DNA of 64,000 bases from Monosporascus cannonballus. Its lineage: Eukaryota; Ascomycota; Sordariomycetes; Xylariales. Each line of letters opens with the position of its first letter. Position 1 is the first letter of the stretch. The notes beneath the pieces were generated by a model. That model made no database searches. It was not told the DNA's origin and was given only the letters and a program-made list of their open reading frames with translations. The translations under genes were made by a program, and so were the position numbers. The stretch covers positions 186,001 through 250,000 of the forward strand of contig QJNS01000016.1 in the NCBI GenBank assembly GCA_004154925.1, in the 5' to 3' direction. Below are positions 35,754 to 47,759 of this stretch, piece after piece.

Positions 35754-35821
35754 ATAACTTTCCTTTTTTAAGGCAGTTATTCTTAATTGCATAAAAGAAA
35801 AAAAAACCTAAATATTTTCCC

Positions 35822-35832
35822 GGATTCGAACC
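35822..35832 (-). promoter_or_regulatory. Pol III B-box-like sequence inside element C
   Basis: The minus strand reads GGTTCGAATCC, the exact consensus B box of tRNA promoters. It is followed within about 20 bases (minus direction) by a long T run at about 35806-35816. No cloverleaf or A box survives, so this may be the 3' half of a ruined tRNA gene or a tRNA-derived SINE. Confidence 0.4.
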
Positions 35833-36157
35833 TTAATTAACTGGTGGCATATTAGGTGTCGTAAAACGTCGTAACGTTAATATAGTATACGCGCGGTATA
35901 ATCGAAATAGAGCCGCGGTAATAATCGAGTAACGAAATATCGTACAAAAAATAAATAACGCTAATTCTGGTACGGAAGTAATAATATCGTCGTACGGAAT
36001 ATTATTAGCCCGATTGGATTTTACAGTATCCCCGTTTTTATCGTTTTCGCGATATAAATACCAGGTTTTTTTCCAGCTTTTGTTCTTTATTTTTTTTTTA
36101 TTTTTATAACGCCTTTTTGTTTCCGTTTTGCAACTTTTTTTATTGCTGTAACGATAT

Positions 36158-36363
36158 TGTCAGATAATGGATAGCTGTGAGCTAGGTAAGGTGATCTTCG
36201 ACCAGTTGTAAAGCAGGTTTCAAGAAATAAATATATTAGGTTATTTTCATCTGGCGTTTTCTATTAGTTACTAGATAATAAATTTATATTAACAAATAAG
36301 TTAGTGATTAATCGGTAATTAATCGGTTATTAACCTTATTCTTATAAAGGTTATATTTTTATA
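36158..36363 (-). repeat. Element A 3' LTR (left copy)
   Basis: 206 bp. Aligns base for base with 43174-43254 and then with 44765-44893, once element B is removed. Differences are largely transitions, with the left copy more AT-rich. Confidence 0.85.
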
Positions 36364-39300
36364 ATTATTGTTTTAAATTATTAATTTTTTATAATATTAT
36401 AATTAATATAATATAATATATTTCGTAAGTTTAATTACGTATATTTGTCGAAATTTTACCGTTATATTATATTATAAATAATTGCCGTAATAATAAATAT
36501 ATATTATATTACGTAATTAATTATATTCCGCCTAATTTTTATTATAATTTATTTTCTAATTTTATTTTATTTATTTTTTTGCATTTATATTTTCATTTTT
36601 TTTTTGCATACGTATTTCGTTTGGTTTTGCGTTTTTTTATATTTATTTCGCCTTTTCCGTTAATTTTGCGTATTATTTCCATTTGCCATATTTTTTTTCG
36701 TTAGAAATTCCAAAAAATAATATTTTAATATTAACAAAAATTAGAATTTTTTAACATTATTTTTTCGGCGCCGATAATAAAATAAATATTAGTTATATTA
36801 CGAAGAATAATAAACTATACTATATTTATATAATATAACGTTAGTTTAATTATTATGTAATTTATATTTAAATTCTAGATATTTTAAATTATATTGTAAT
36901 TAATTATTATTATAAAAGGTTTTACGTAATAAATAATTATTTTTAATATTATTAATATTATTATTTAATATTTATTTAAATTTTAATCATTTTGAAAAAT
37001 ATTATTTAAATAGTTTTTTAATTCGGTATTAATAATTAAAAATTAATTAATAAATTCGAAAACATTCGTATTACAGATATTTAATATAAACGTTCCGATA
37101 TAGTTATGGTCGGTTGTTAATTCGACGTTTTTCGTAAGGCCGAATTTGCTTTTAATACGGTTATTATGAAAAAGTATTATTTTTTTAATATCATAAAAAT
37201 CGATTTTCGATTATCCGTTATAATTACGGAAATCTAATTTTAACGTCGTTTTATAAGTTTGCAAATTTAAATCCTTTTTATAAATATTATAATTCTTTTT
37301 ATTATTTTGTAATTAATTTCCGATTAAACGTAATTTTAAAATATTTTTATAAATAGAAGCGATTTTTAAAAGCTATTATAGTTTTATATTTTCTGCTTAT
37401 AAATATTTTTCGTCCGTTTTTTAATACTTTAACAAAATTTTAATAATTATTAATAATTATAATTAAAATATAAGTTTATTTGGTAAAAGTAATATTATAT
37501 TTAAGTATATTAAGCGTTTTAAAAAGAGTATTTTATTTTGCATGAATAATAAATTATATTTTAATTATTTGGGCCTTATTTTTTTAAAAAAAAATATTTT
37601 TTAATTTTTTCCGAGTTTTGTATTAAATAAATTTAATAAATATATTTATTTTTTCCCGTTATATATTTTTCTATTATTTTTCGATATTTTTATATTAATT
37701 TCGTCAATATATTTATAAAGAGGTAAATAACGTAAAAGCTCAATAATTAAGCGTAAAAATGTATTTTCAAAATAAAAATTTAAATACAGTTATATAATTA
37801 AATAATATTTTAATATTAATATTTTAAGTTTATTTAAAAGTAGTTTTTTATACTTTTTATAATTATTAAGCGATCAATTTCGGATTAGATTATTATTATT
37901 TTACGGTTTTTAAGTTGTTTTATTTCTTATATACGTATTTAATTTTTTCTCGTAACGCTATAATATTTTAAGTATATATTTAAGCTATTTTCGAAATTTT
38001 TACGTATTATATTTAGTAAGTTAAATTTTTATTTAATTAAATATTTATATTATTTGCGATTCTTTTAGTAATAAACGATATTCTTTATTATTTATCTTTC
38101 TTATTTTTGTATTAAATCCGGTGACGTTATTTAAATGTTATTTAATTTCTGGTTATATTAAGATTTTAATAAAAATATGAAAAATATATTATATCTCTGT
38201 TAATATTTCATAAAAATTATTTTATATATTTAAAAACTTATTTGTTTTTTAATTATAATCTAGATGTAAATAAATATAAAGTTTTTATTTTTAAATTTTA
38301 AAATTTTAATTAATAAATTCTTTTATTATTTTAATTAAAATTTCATAGATATATAATATTAATTCTAAAATTTTTAAGATTATCGTTATTTTTTCGAAAC
38401 GGTTTTTAATTTCTTATATTTATTTTTTAAATCTTTATAAAAGATATTTTATTATTCTTAAATAATACCTATATAAGGTTTTAAATGAAAAAAACCGATC
38501 AACACGTTCCGCATATTATTATATTCGAATTTCGTATTTTCTTATAATTTTATTTAATTATTTTAATATTTAATAAATATATTTTATTTGCTTATCGGTT
38601 TACGTATAATAAGCGATCGATATTTACCGTTGTATTTTTCGTTTTTTATAAAATTCTGCTTAAAATTAATTTATTAATAATTTATTTTTATCGTTAATAA
38701 TTTTGATTAACGTATCGAATTTGTATTTAATTTTATCATAAAATAATTAGGTTAATTCGGTTATAGTTAAAATTTTAACCGTAAAGATAAATATTTTTAA
38801 TTTTATAATGTAATCGATAATTATCAGGATTATGTTATATTTTAATTTGTTTAAATTTAGATTTTTAGAAAATCCCGTAATAAAATTTAACGAGATTTTT
38901 TAGAAAAGGTACTTAAATAACGATAAAGGCTATAATTATCTATATGCTTTATAATATAACTTTATTATATCCTAGTAATTCGGATATTATTTGGTATATT
39001 TTTTCGATATTATTTGCTATATTTCTTCAATGAAACCTTTTGGTTTTTAATTTTAACATACGGATATTTTTTATATATTCTGCTCTTATATTATTATGAT
39101 ATTAATTAATTAATTATTTCTGTAAAATATCTTATAAGGACATTACGAATTTATCTTAATAATATAAAAGTTTATTTAAGTCCAGAAAATATCCTTTTTT
39201 TATTCCGGTTTAGTATTTAATTATTCGTATTAACTTTATAATATTTAAATCTTTAATTTATAATCGTTAAACCGAATCGTAAAATTAATAAAAAGTTTTC

Positions 39301-40559
39301 GGTTATAATACCGTTTTGTTTTTGGTTAATTCTTTTATTAAAAAACGTAAAACGTATTAGTTATAAATAATAACCTTAATATTAATTTCGTTTTTTTAAA
39401 TTGTTCGAAATTCGATCGTAATACGGTTATAATTTATGGTTATTATTATTTAACTGTTAATCGTATTATTATTATAATTCGTATTTATATTATTATTTGC
39501 AATTAACAAATTCAGTAAATATATAATTTTTTATGTTTCTTGTTTTTCGAAAACTCTTTATAATTATATAATAAAAGTTTTCCGTTTTTTTATACAGATA
39601 ATAATTACTTAAACTTTCGTTATTTAAAATCTGTTTGTAAATTTTATAACGAACAAATTTTACGTTATTTTTATAAAACTTTTTGCTCTTTTATATTATT
39701 TTAAATCGCATTATATATTTACAACTATTTTTCGTACGTTTTTCGACATATTTTTCGTAAATTCGAATTTTTTAAATAATATAAGAATTATATTTTTATA
39801 CGTAATTACTCTTAATATATAATCCGAGCATTTAAATAACTTATCCGCCGGATTAATAACGTTTAATCGATATTAGATTTCAAAATCATATTATGTAAAA
39901 CGGTAAACTTGTTAAGTTAACCTTTTTTAAGGTTACGTACCGGCGTTTTTATTATATTTTTTTAATATTATATAACCGATAAATATTAAAAAAGATTTTC
40001 TATACCTTTAAAATATTACCGTTAATATTTAAAGTTTTTATAACTATTAATAATATTTATTAATTTATAATTTATAGTTTTTCGGTTGCATTTAAGTTTT
40101 GCGATTTATATATAATTAAACGTTAATATTTTTCGTTTTTTTGAAATATTTTTTATATAATATTTATTGAGGTATTTATTTTAATACTAGAAAATAATTG
40201 CTGATTAAAAAGTATTTTTTAAAATTCGAAACATTTTTTTAACCTTTTCGAGTTATCGAAATTTTATTATGTTACGTTTTATATATATATATATTTTAGA
40301 AAACTTAATAATAAGTTCGATAATATATAAATAATAAACAATAAATTGCCGATAAAAATCTATGAATCTTAAAAATATTTAAATATTACAAATTAATTTT
40401 AGCTTTAATTATGCTTTAATAATATCAATTCGTCGGCAATTTATTTTCAAACCGTTAATATTAATAATAAATCTTAAAAACTTTATTTTTTTTTAAAAAT
40501 ATCTTATTTAAACGTTTTGATAAATAATTAACATTATAATAACGGTTTGTAAATTAATT

Positions 40560-40930
40560 AAAAACATGTCGTATATTTTCTTGTAGTTCGAATAAATAAT
40601 TATATTATTTAAATATATTACGTATATATAATTAATTAATTTTGTTAATATCTTATATATATAAGCTTAAAATATAATTAAAATATTAATAAAACTAAAT
40701 AATATAATTATATATTTAATTTTTTCGTATTATATTGTAAAAGTAATTTTTTATTAATTGCCTCTTTCAATTTTAATATAATAATAAATATTTGTAAAAT
40801 TCATTTTCGAAAATATCTTAATTAATCTTAGGCGAGTTATTATTTTTAAGATTAAAAGTAACAAATATCGGTTTTTTATCGTTATCCGATTTAGTTTGTC
40901 ATAATCAATATATAATCGGAAATTTCTGTT
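40560..40930 (-). pseudogene. Ty3/gypsy reverse transcriptase relic
   Basis: Minus-strand frame reads FRLYIDYDKLNRITIKNRY, then the LIKIFSKMNF / IKIERGN region, then AYIYKILTKLIN and IYVIYLNNIIIYS. These align one after the other with gypsy RT blocks (FRLCVDYR-LN-IT-K-RYPLP, AK-FTKLD, F-YLDDILIYS). The catalytic YLDD is now YLNN (40604-40615) by G-to-A type changes, and several stops interrupt the frame. Dead. Confidence 0.85.
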
Positions 40931-43254
40931 TTTTTAGATATAAATAATATTAATACTTTTACGTCCGTTTTCGAATAATATATTCGGTCTATTTTTAGAG
41001 TTTTTCAAATATATTTTTTAAATACCGTTTTTTAAGTTTTCGAAATAATGTAAATTGGACCGTATAAGGGCGTTTTCCTTAAGATTATATTTATTACATA
41101 TTTTGCCCTTAATGATTAAGATATTTTTTGGTTATTTTTTCGGAATATATTCGCCGGAAATTCTTTAAGCATATAAAAAAATCGGTTATTTTTTATTTCT
41201 ACTATTTTCTAAATTTCGGGATATTTCATTTTTCGGCTAAGTTTATTAAGTTAATAATATAAATTTACTTATTAAAAAACGTTAAATTTACGATCTTTTA
41301 TTTATCGACTATTTATATTAATCCGTATAACTATTAATATATAACTATATTTAATAAAATCTTTAATTTACTTATTTCGAGTCTGGATAATAAAAAATCC
41401 GGCGTTTTTGAATTACGGCATATTATAAAATAAACTTATTTAAATTTTCGTTTGTTTTCGTTATTATTTATTATATTAACGAGAACTTTGTAAATTTTAT
41501 AATATTTGATATACGTGCTATTAATGATAATAATGCTCGGAATATTTACAAAAATTAATTAAAAGTTAAACTTTTTTACTAAATTTTTACTTACAGTATT
41601 TACCTATGCTCCGGTATTTATATTTACTTATATTATTATATTCCCTATATTTTTTAGGATAAATGCCTTTTTTTAAAAAAAAAAAGTAGTTTTATTTCGA
41701 CCGTCCTATAATTATTAGCTAAAATAGATTAAACGTATATATTTATTCTGGCTTTTTTTTTGAGTTTACATTTAGAAATTAATTTCATTTATCGTTATAT
41801 ATTATAACGTTTTATACAGCTTTCGAAAATTGGTTTCCGTATAACCGGAATAATATGATATTCGTATTTTTTTTAATTTTATAATTTACGCTTTTATGGC
41901 CTGATTTCTTATAGTTATAATATTTAAATAGATTTTTATAAAAATTCAGGGTATTAAGTTATACAGATTTATTTTAATCGGAATTAAATCGGCGATTATT
42001 TGCTTTCCAAATATAAAAATATTTACGGTTCTTATTATTTTTACGCAGCGCGTTTAATTTGCTTTAAGAATTTTTTTTCGAAAGCATTAAAATAAAATCG
42101 TTTATCCTTATTAATACCTTTAACGAAAAAAACAATCGGTTTTATTTTACTTTTTTTAAACGTTTTGGTAACGTTTTACCTTATTTATTACGTTATTAAT
42201 TTATTTTAATTTAATATTGTTTCGTTATATAATATTTTAATACTTTAATATTAATTTATAAAAATAATTAAAAATGACATGCTTATTATCCCGATTATTT
42301 TCTAGGTTAAAAACGTTTATAAGCTTTATTTTATAAATTAAAAACCTTTATTTATTATAAAAGTTTAACGGCAATTAATCGAATTATTACCGTAATTTTA
42401 TAAATTATTGTTTATATTTCTTATCGAGAAAATTAAAATTTACGTAACTTTGCCTAATAAAAATCTATAAATCTTTTGTTCTTAATTAATTTTTTTCGCA
42501 ATTAAAATAATTAAACGTAATATAATATAATTATTAAACTTTCGTAATAAAAACGTTTATATGGCTTATAGTTTATTAGATATAAATAAAAATATTTCGC
42601 TTTAACTTTTCGGCGTAAGTTTCTGTAATAATTTTTATTTAATTTTTTTAATTAATATGTATTCGAAAAATTTCGGATAATTATAACGCAATATTTATTC
42701 ATTGCTCTTAGGTTTTTATAACAATATTATAATTAACTTGTAAAACTTTGTTTTTTAATTTATATTATTATTTATTATATAGCTAATTATAAAAGTGATT
42801 TTAAAAATTATTCGTTTTATTAACAAATAATTTTTAAAATTTGGTTATTGTTAAATAATTTAATTTTTTTTATTTTAAATTCTGAGACGTAATCGTTATA
42901 TTACGCCCGTTTTCCGACCGTTTAGTTAACGGTTATCGGGACGTATTCTTATTATATATATAAGGTGATTCGGAATCTCGAAAACCATAGTTTTTTACTC
43001 GTTAAGGTTTTATTATAAGCTTTTTTGCCTATTTCCGTACCGTAATCGATTATTCGTCGGTTGGGTTCCAATCAGCAATCTTTTCGATTAATAATCTAGG
43101 TTCGTTTTATAATTGACAAATTTTGTTTCTGGTAATTATTACGTTATTTTTTATAGTAAAAATGGAAAAAAATTATAAGATAATAGATAATTATACGCTG
43201 AATAAAGTGATTTTCGACCAGTCCTAAAGTAGATTTTAAAAATAAATATATTAA

Positions 43255-43419
43255 TGTCACAGGCCAAGAGCCCTAGTAGAGAGATTAACGTAGCGCTAAT
43301 CCCGTGGCTCCTGTATATATAGCTAACTGCTCTCACATATCTTCTTAGCTGTTTTCTAAATTTCTTAATAAACCTATTATGGCCCATATCTTTAGCTATT
43401 ACGTATGCAGCCCTTTACA
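43255..43419. repeat. Element B left LTR
   Basis: 165 bp, TG...CA ends. The 47-codon minus-strand frame starting MGHNRFIKKFRKQL is simply LTR sequence and recurs in the right LTR. Confidence 0.85.
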
Positions 43420-44599
43420 TATTAAAAAATCTCCTTTTTCGCGAACGGTCCGTCGCCGTAAAAAATACGCTAACATTACATATCCATTATTTGTACGCAA
43501 TTTATTTGCCATGGATATCGAAAAACCGTGCCATTAAATCTTACGAACCGTTCGCGAATTATAAGACCGGGAAAATTATAATATTTAAAAATTCGAAATA
43601 AATAAAAAATTATTCGTTAACGTAAAAACGATCGGCAATAATTATATATAGCTTTTTTATATTTAAAAAACTTTTAACCGTTAATTTTAAAAATTAACGT
43701 TTTTATCATATATATAGAAAGCTTTAAAAAAGCCGAATTCCTAAATTTTTTTTTAAATTATATTATTATTATTTTAAAAAAATTTAATAAAAAATGGAAA
43801 AATCGTTAACGTTTAACCAACTTACATTAGCGTAACGTTTAAACAGTATTTAAATATGTTTTTATATTTAAAAATATTTTTATTAAGCTAAAAAAAACAA
43901 ATAATTAAATAAAACCAAAATTCTTTTATTAATTTCGGGCTTTAATGTCGAAATGAAAAAATAATTAAATTACAAAAAGTAATTTAATAGTTTAAAAAAA
44001 TTTACGTAATTTTTTTATTATTTGAAAATATTATTTTTAATGGCTTTTATTCTGGTATATTTATACATAATAATTTTCTAATCGAAAAACAATATTATAA
44101 AAAGTATAATCATCGATACGTTAACCGTTAATTATTAATATAAATACTATTAACAAACGGAAAGGCATTATTTAAAATATAATAAAACGGGGTATTTTCG
44201 AAAAAAAATATTTTTTTAAAAAAATATCGTTCGATATATTAACGTTAATAAAATTTTAAAAATTTCGTTATTATTTAAACAATAAAAAATAATTGCGAAA
44301 ATATTCGATAAAATCTAAAAAAATTTAAATAAGTTTAATGTTTACGAAACGTTAAAAAAATTGACAGAAAAAAAAACCTTTGGAAAAATAACGCGAAAAT
44401 ATAAAGCTAATAACGCGTAACGCGTCAAAAACGTACGGGCGTAAAGTACGCGGCATAATTTCCCCGTAACCGTCGGAAAATTTTCGAATTAAGATTACGA
44501 ATATCGCCGCCTTAAAATAAAGTTTTTAAAAAGGTGCTATAAGTAAATATTTACCGCGTAACGAGAAAAAATAAGAATTAGATTTAGAAAAAGGGGTTA

Positions 44600-44764
44600 T
44601 ATTACGGGCCAAAAGCCCTAGTAGAAAGATTAGCGTAACGTTAATCCGGTGCCTCCTATATATATAGCTAGCTGCTTTCACGTATTTTTTTAGCTGTTCC
44701 CTAGATTTCTTAATAGACCTGTTATGGCCCATATTCTTAGCTACTGCGTATACAGCCCCTTACA
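44600..44764. repeat. Element B right LTR
   Basis: 165 bp, same length as the left LTR; differences are mostly C/T and G/A. Confidence 0.85.
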
Positions 44765-46078
44765 ATTAGGTTACTTTTATCTAGCGTTTCTTATTAGCTG
44801 CTAGATAGTGGATTTATATTAATAAATGGGTCGGTGGTTAATTAGTAGCTGGTTAGCTACTAGCCTTATTCTTATAGGAGCTGTATTTTTATACGTATAA
44901 GGCTAGCGATTATCAGCTTTAATTAGCTAAACGTAAAAAGTTGCTAATAAAGTCGGCAAATATCATTAAGCTTTATTTTAAGGTTTAAAAATCCTTATAA
45001 GCCAAAATTAATATATTAATAATAATATAAATTTAATTTATAGATAAAAATATATTGTTTATATTCCTTTATTTTTACGAGTGCGTTTGAAGATTTATAA
45101 ATTATATTATTATATTATCGATTTTATCGCGTATATACAAATAAATATTGCTTTTAGGCTGTTAAGCTATATATATGATATAGTTTATAATCGAAAAGTA
45201 AATATTTTAATTAATTGTAAGCTTTAAGTAGATTAAACAATGCTAATTAATATATTTTTCCTAGCAGATTATCGAATTTTTAACGTTACCTTTAAATATA
45301 AACAATTTACAATCGCAAAAACGGTAATTATCCGTTATTCCGAAAGAGATATATTATAGAGTTGTTAAACGTTAGGCAACGCCGAATTATAAAGTTATTT
45401 TAAGCGAAATATTAACGAATAATATTAATATGCCTTTTATAGTCGTAATATATTATAATAATTATTTTATAATAATTAAACGTTCTTATAAATAAGAATT
45501 TTTAAGGGTAAATTATTCCGCTTATTATAATAATTATTTAATAATTTCGAAATATTCGTAAAATTGATTTTGTTTAATTATAATTTAATCTGCAGTAATT
45601 AAATAATTATAAAATTAACGGTTTTTATATAATAATTACTTAATTTTACGTACCGATTATTTTACGTTTGTAAATCGTTTTTTAATTTAAGTATTTTTAT
45701 ATTTCAGGCGCTAATAAGGTTTTTCAAAATTCGTAAAAATATCTTTAAATATTTTTTAAAAATAATCGTATTATTTAAGAAAATATTTTAACGGCATAAA
45801 GTCGTAAATAAGCCGTTTTATAACGGCAGTTAAATAAAGAAATTCGTAAAAAATACCTTGAAATTCGTAAGTCGAAAAAGTAACATTATATTATTATTTT
45901 GGTTATGTTTAAAAGCAGGCGTATTAATATCTGTATTACCTTTTTTAGGGGTAAGGAGATTTGAAGAAATTATGGCGAAATAGCGACGTAATAATAGTGG
46001 ACTTAGGGCGCGGCGTAAGCGGTGTTATGACGAGGTTATATAAACTGCTATAAAGTTTTTTTTAAAAGTGCAATAAAT

Positions 46079-46231
46079 TGTTACGGCGTTATACGTTTCT
46101 GGGTTTCTGGAAAATATTTTGTTATTATACCAAAAAAAAGAAAGAAAAAAAGCTATTTAGCAGACGCGTAACGTTTGCATATATATAGCGAAACGGCGGC
46201 TGAAATAAGCCGCTTTATTAATGCTGTAATA
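46079..46231. repeat. Element C right LTR
   Basis: 153 bp. Less mutated than the left copy (keeps TGTTAC and AAGCCGC), ends GCTGTAATA, followed by the TTAAT duplication. Confidence 0.85.
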
Positions 46232-46236
46232 TTAAT

Positions 46237-47400
46237 CAAATAAAATATATCCATAATTTTTTTTTCGAATATAACCTTTGCTTTATATTTAATTGCTTTT
46301 CATTTTTCTAAATCCTTAATATAAATAAGATTCCGTTTTCGTTTAAATATATAAATAGTTATACATATAATCTTAAAGGCTTCCGGATCGTTATTACAAA
46401 ATCGGACCGCAATAAATGAGATAAAAAATAGGTTACTTTAATTCTTTTTATATGAGCTAATAAAAAAGGACGAAAAAGATTAAAGCTCATTATTATTTTC
46501 CGCGGTATTTCCGAAAACCGTTTTTAAATACCTAACGAAAAAAAAGTAATACGCAACCGGCGTAAAGGTTCTATTTAACGAAAAGACATATAACAACGAA
46601 AAAATTATAACAAATATTATAAATAACCTTGGAGAATACACGAATATTAAAAATATACTGTTAATTATAGACGTAATAATATTTTATAAAACCTCGAAAA
46701 TTATAAAACTTTTTTACGGCTATAGAATTACTACCGCGTTTATTCTACCTGGCTATACAAATCTTCTCTAGCTTTTAAATACGGCTATTAATAGTTTTTT
46801 TTAAGGAATAGCTTGTTAAATTTACAAATAAGTATATCGCGAAAAAGAAGGATTAATATCTTTAGCAATAAGAAAATCTCATGATATAAAATATTTCGGA
46901 CCGCCGCATTATAATTACCTATATCGTTTAACAGGCTTAAAAACGTTTTTTTAAACGAGAACACCAAATACAAAAAGTATTCCGCAATTATAAGATCAAT
47001 ATTCGCCCTAATAGTATTAAATATAACCTTATCGATATTAAAGATATATTAGAAAGCGATTTATAGGACAAGAAACAGCTGAAAATAACGTCTCGAAAAA
47101 CTATAAAATTATCTTCGAAGCTCTTAATATATAATACTATTTCGACTACGTAACTGAAAATTATCTCCGCTAACGCGTTAATTAGAAACAATTCACAGTT
47201 TCCAAATTAATAGAAGCATGCAAAGCTAATAGCTTAAAGATAGCTAGAAAAAAAAAGATGACTTAATCAAGGCTCTTAAAGTATAGAAAAAAAGTGTTAT
47301 TTAGGAAGAACTAGCTGCAGTTATATAGACAGCTACTTTAACGCCATAACAATTATTAGGATATCGCTTATAACACCTTACAAAGCGTTGTGTAACTAAC
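46237..47400 (+). mobile_element. Relic of pogo/Fot1-type DDE transposon (host of element C)
   Basis: One plus-strand frame from 46562 stays aligned for about 300 bp: VKVLFNEKTYNNEKI, then LLIIDVIIFYKTSKIIK, then FILPGYTNLL-stop-LLNTAINSFF. This matches the second half of DDE_1 transposases (an LD-x-A-x-FHKT-like block, then a LIPGG-TS-LQPLD---N-PFK-like block). Stops fall where Gln or Lys is expected, as RIP would produce. The catalytic domain is dead and the N-terminal half was not recognised left of element C. Confidence 0.6.
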
Positions 47401-47515
47401 AGGAAAGCTTTAAGGGACCCAGGGACCCCAGGTGCCATTAGGTGGCAAGAAATTTACACATGATTTGTATGGGGTGATATGGAAATTAGGTGTTGCCACC
47501 CTTGGCGCCAAGCCG

Positions 47516-47548
47516 TTAGCTTTGGCTCAATTTGCCAAGTTAATACGG
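47516..47548 (+). repeat. 33-bp inverted repeat, right copy
   Basis: Exact inverse of 34517-34549. It lies between the AT-rich block and DPH2, 46 bp beyond a GC-rich stretch with a 12-bp palindrome CTTGGCGCCAAG (near 47500) and GGTGGCAA/TTGCCACC inverted words (about 47442-47500). Confidence 0.8.
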
Positions 47549-47759
47549 TATTTCCAGAACGTCACACAGGGAAGAACCCCGCCCCCCCCGCCATCATGGA
47601 CCCCTCCAAAAATTTCAGTCAAACCTTCCCAGCATCCCTCACCCTACTATGTAACTTACATGGGGCGAAACGCAACCATCTACGACCTTTCCTTCCCCCA
47701 TATTAGGACCGCACCCTCCAACTTTCGCTTAATCCGGACAGCCACCACCATCGCCGAGC

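Larger units (their letters stand above)
43255..44764. mobile_element. Non-autonomous LTR element B (1.5 kb)
   Basis: 165-bp direct repeats at 43255-43419 and 44600-44764, beginning TGTCACAGGCC (TATTACGGGCC in the right copy) and ending CCTTTACA / CCCTTACA. A purine-rich tract AGAAAAAGGGG lies just before the right LTR. The 5-bp target copies ATTAA (43250-43254) and ATTAG (44765-44769) differ by one RIP-type change. The internal region of about 1.2 kb has no coding relic. Insertion is precisely inside an LTR of element A. Confidence 0.85.
36158..44893 (-). mobile_element. Ty3/gypsy LTR retrotransposon A (RIP-inactivated)
   Basis: LTRs are at 36158-36363 and 43174-44893, the latter split by element B. 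On the minus strand the LTR reads TGTAAAAATA...CTGACA, with the initial TG mutated to TA. The internal region is about 6.8 kb, a normal size for an autonomous gypsy element. A reverse transcriptase is readable on the minus strand at about 40560-40930, so the right LTR is the 5' LTR. No uninterrupted frame remains. I could not identify integrase or a reliable target duplication. Confidence 0.85.
43174..44893 (-). repeat. Element A 5' LTR (right copy), interrupted by element B
   Basis: The first 81 bp are at 43174-43254 and the rest at 44765-44893. The break coincides exactly with element B and its ATTAG/ATTAA duplication. Confidence 0.85.
35605..46231. mobile_element. LTR element C (non-autonomous, interrupted by element A)
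   Basis: Direct repeats at 35605-35753 and 46079-46231 begin TGTTACGGCG (TATTAC in the left copy) and end GCTGTAACA (TAATA in the right copy), so TG...CA ends with short inverted termini. Flanking 5-bp duplication is TTAAC (35600-35604) and TTAAT (46232-46236), identical apart from one RIP-type C/T change. Without the inserted element A it is only about 1.9 kb and has no recognisable gag or pol, so it is a TRIM/LARD-like non-autonomous element. A pyrimidine tract (35758-35769) beside the left LTR could be a polypurine tract on the minus strand. Confidence 0.8.
34860..47400. repeat. AT-rich RIP-mutated block of nested transposons
   Basis: About 12.5 kb with very few G or C, TpA-rich, and stop codons in all frames. 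Composition is normal on both sides. Repeat copies inside differ mainly by C-to-T / G-to-A changes, the signature of RIP. Contains elements A, B and C and a pogo-like relic, listed separately. No intact gene. Confidence 0.92.

Noticed and set aside
36364..43173. Integrase or gag of element A
   Set aside because: Several minus-strand stretches looked suggestive, but none could be aligned block by block as the reverse transcriptase could.
43151..44732. Two similar minus-strand frames beginning MGHNR
   Set aside because: They are the two LTR copies of element B read in the same frame, not paralogous genes.
44894..44898. Target-site duplication for gypsy element A
   Set aside because: Left flank GATAT and right flank CGTAT agree at only three of five positions, not explained by RIP alone; not claimed.
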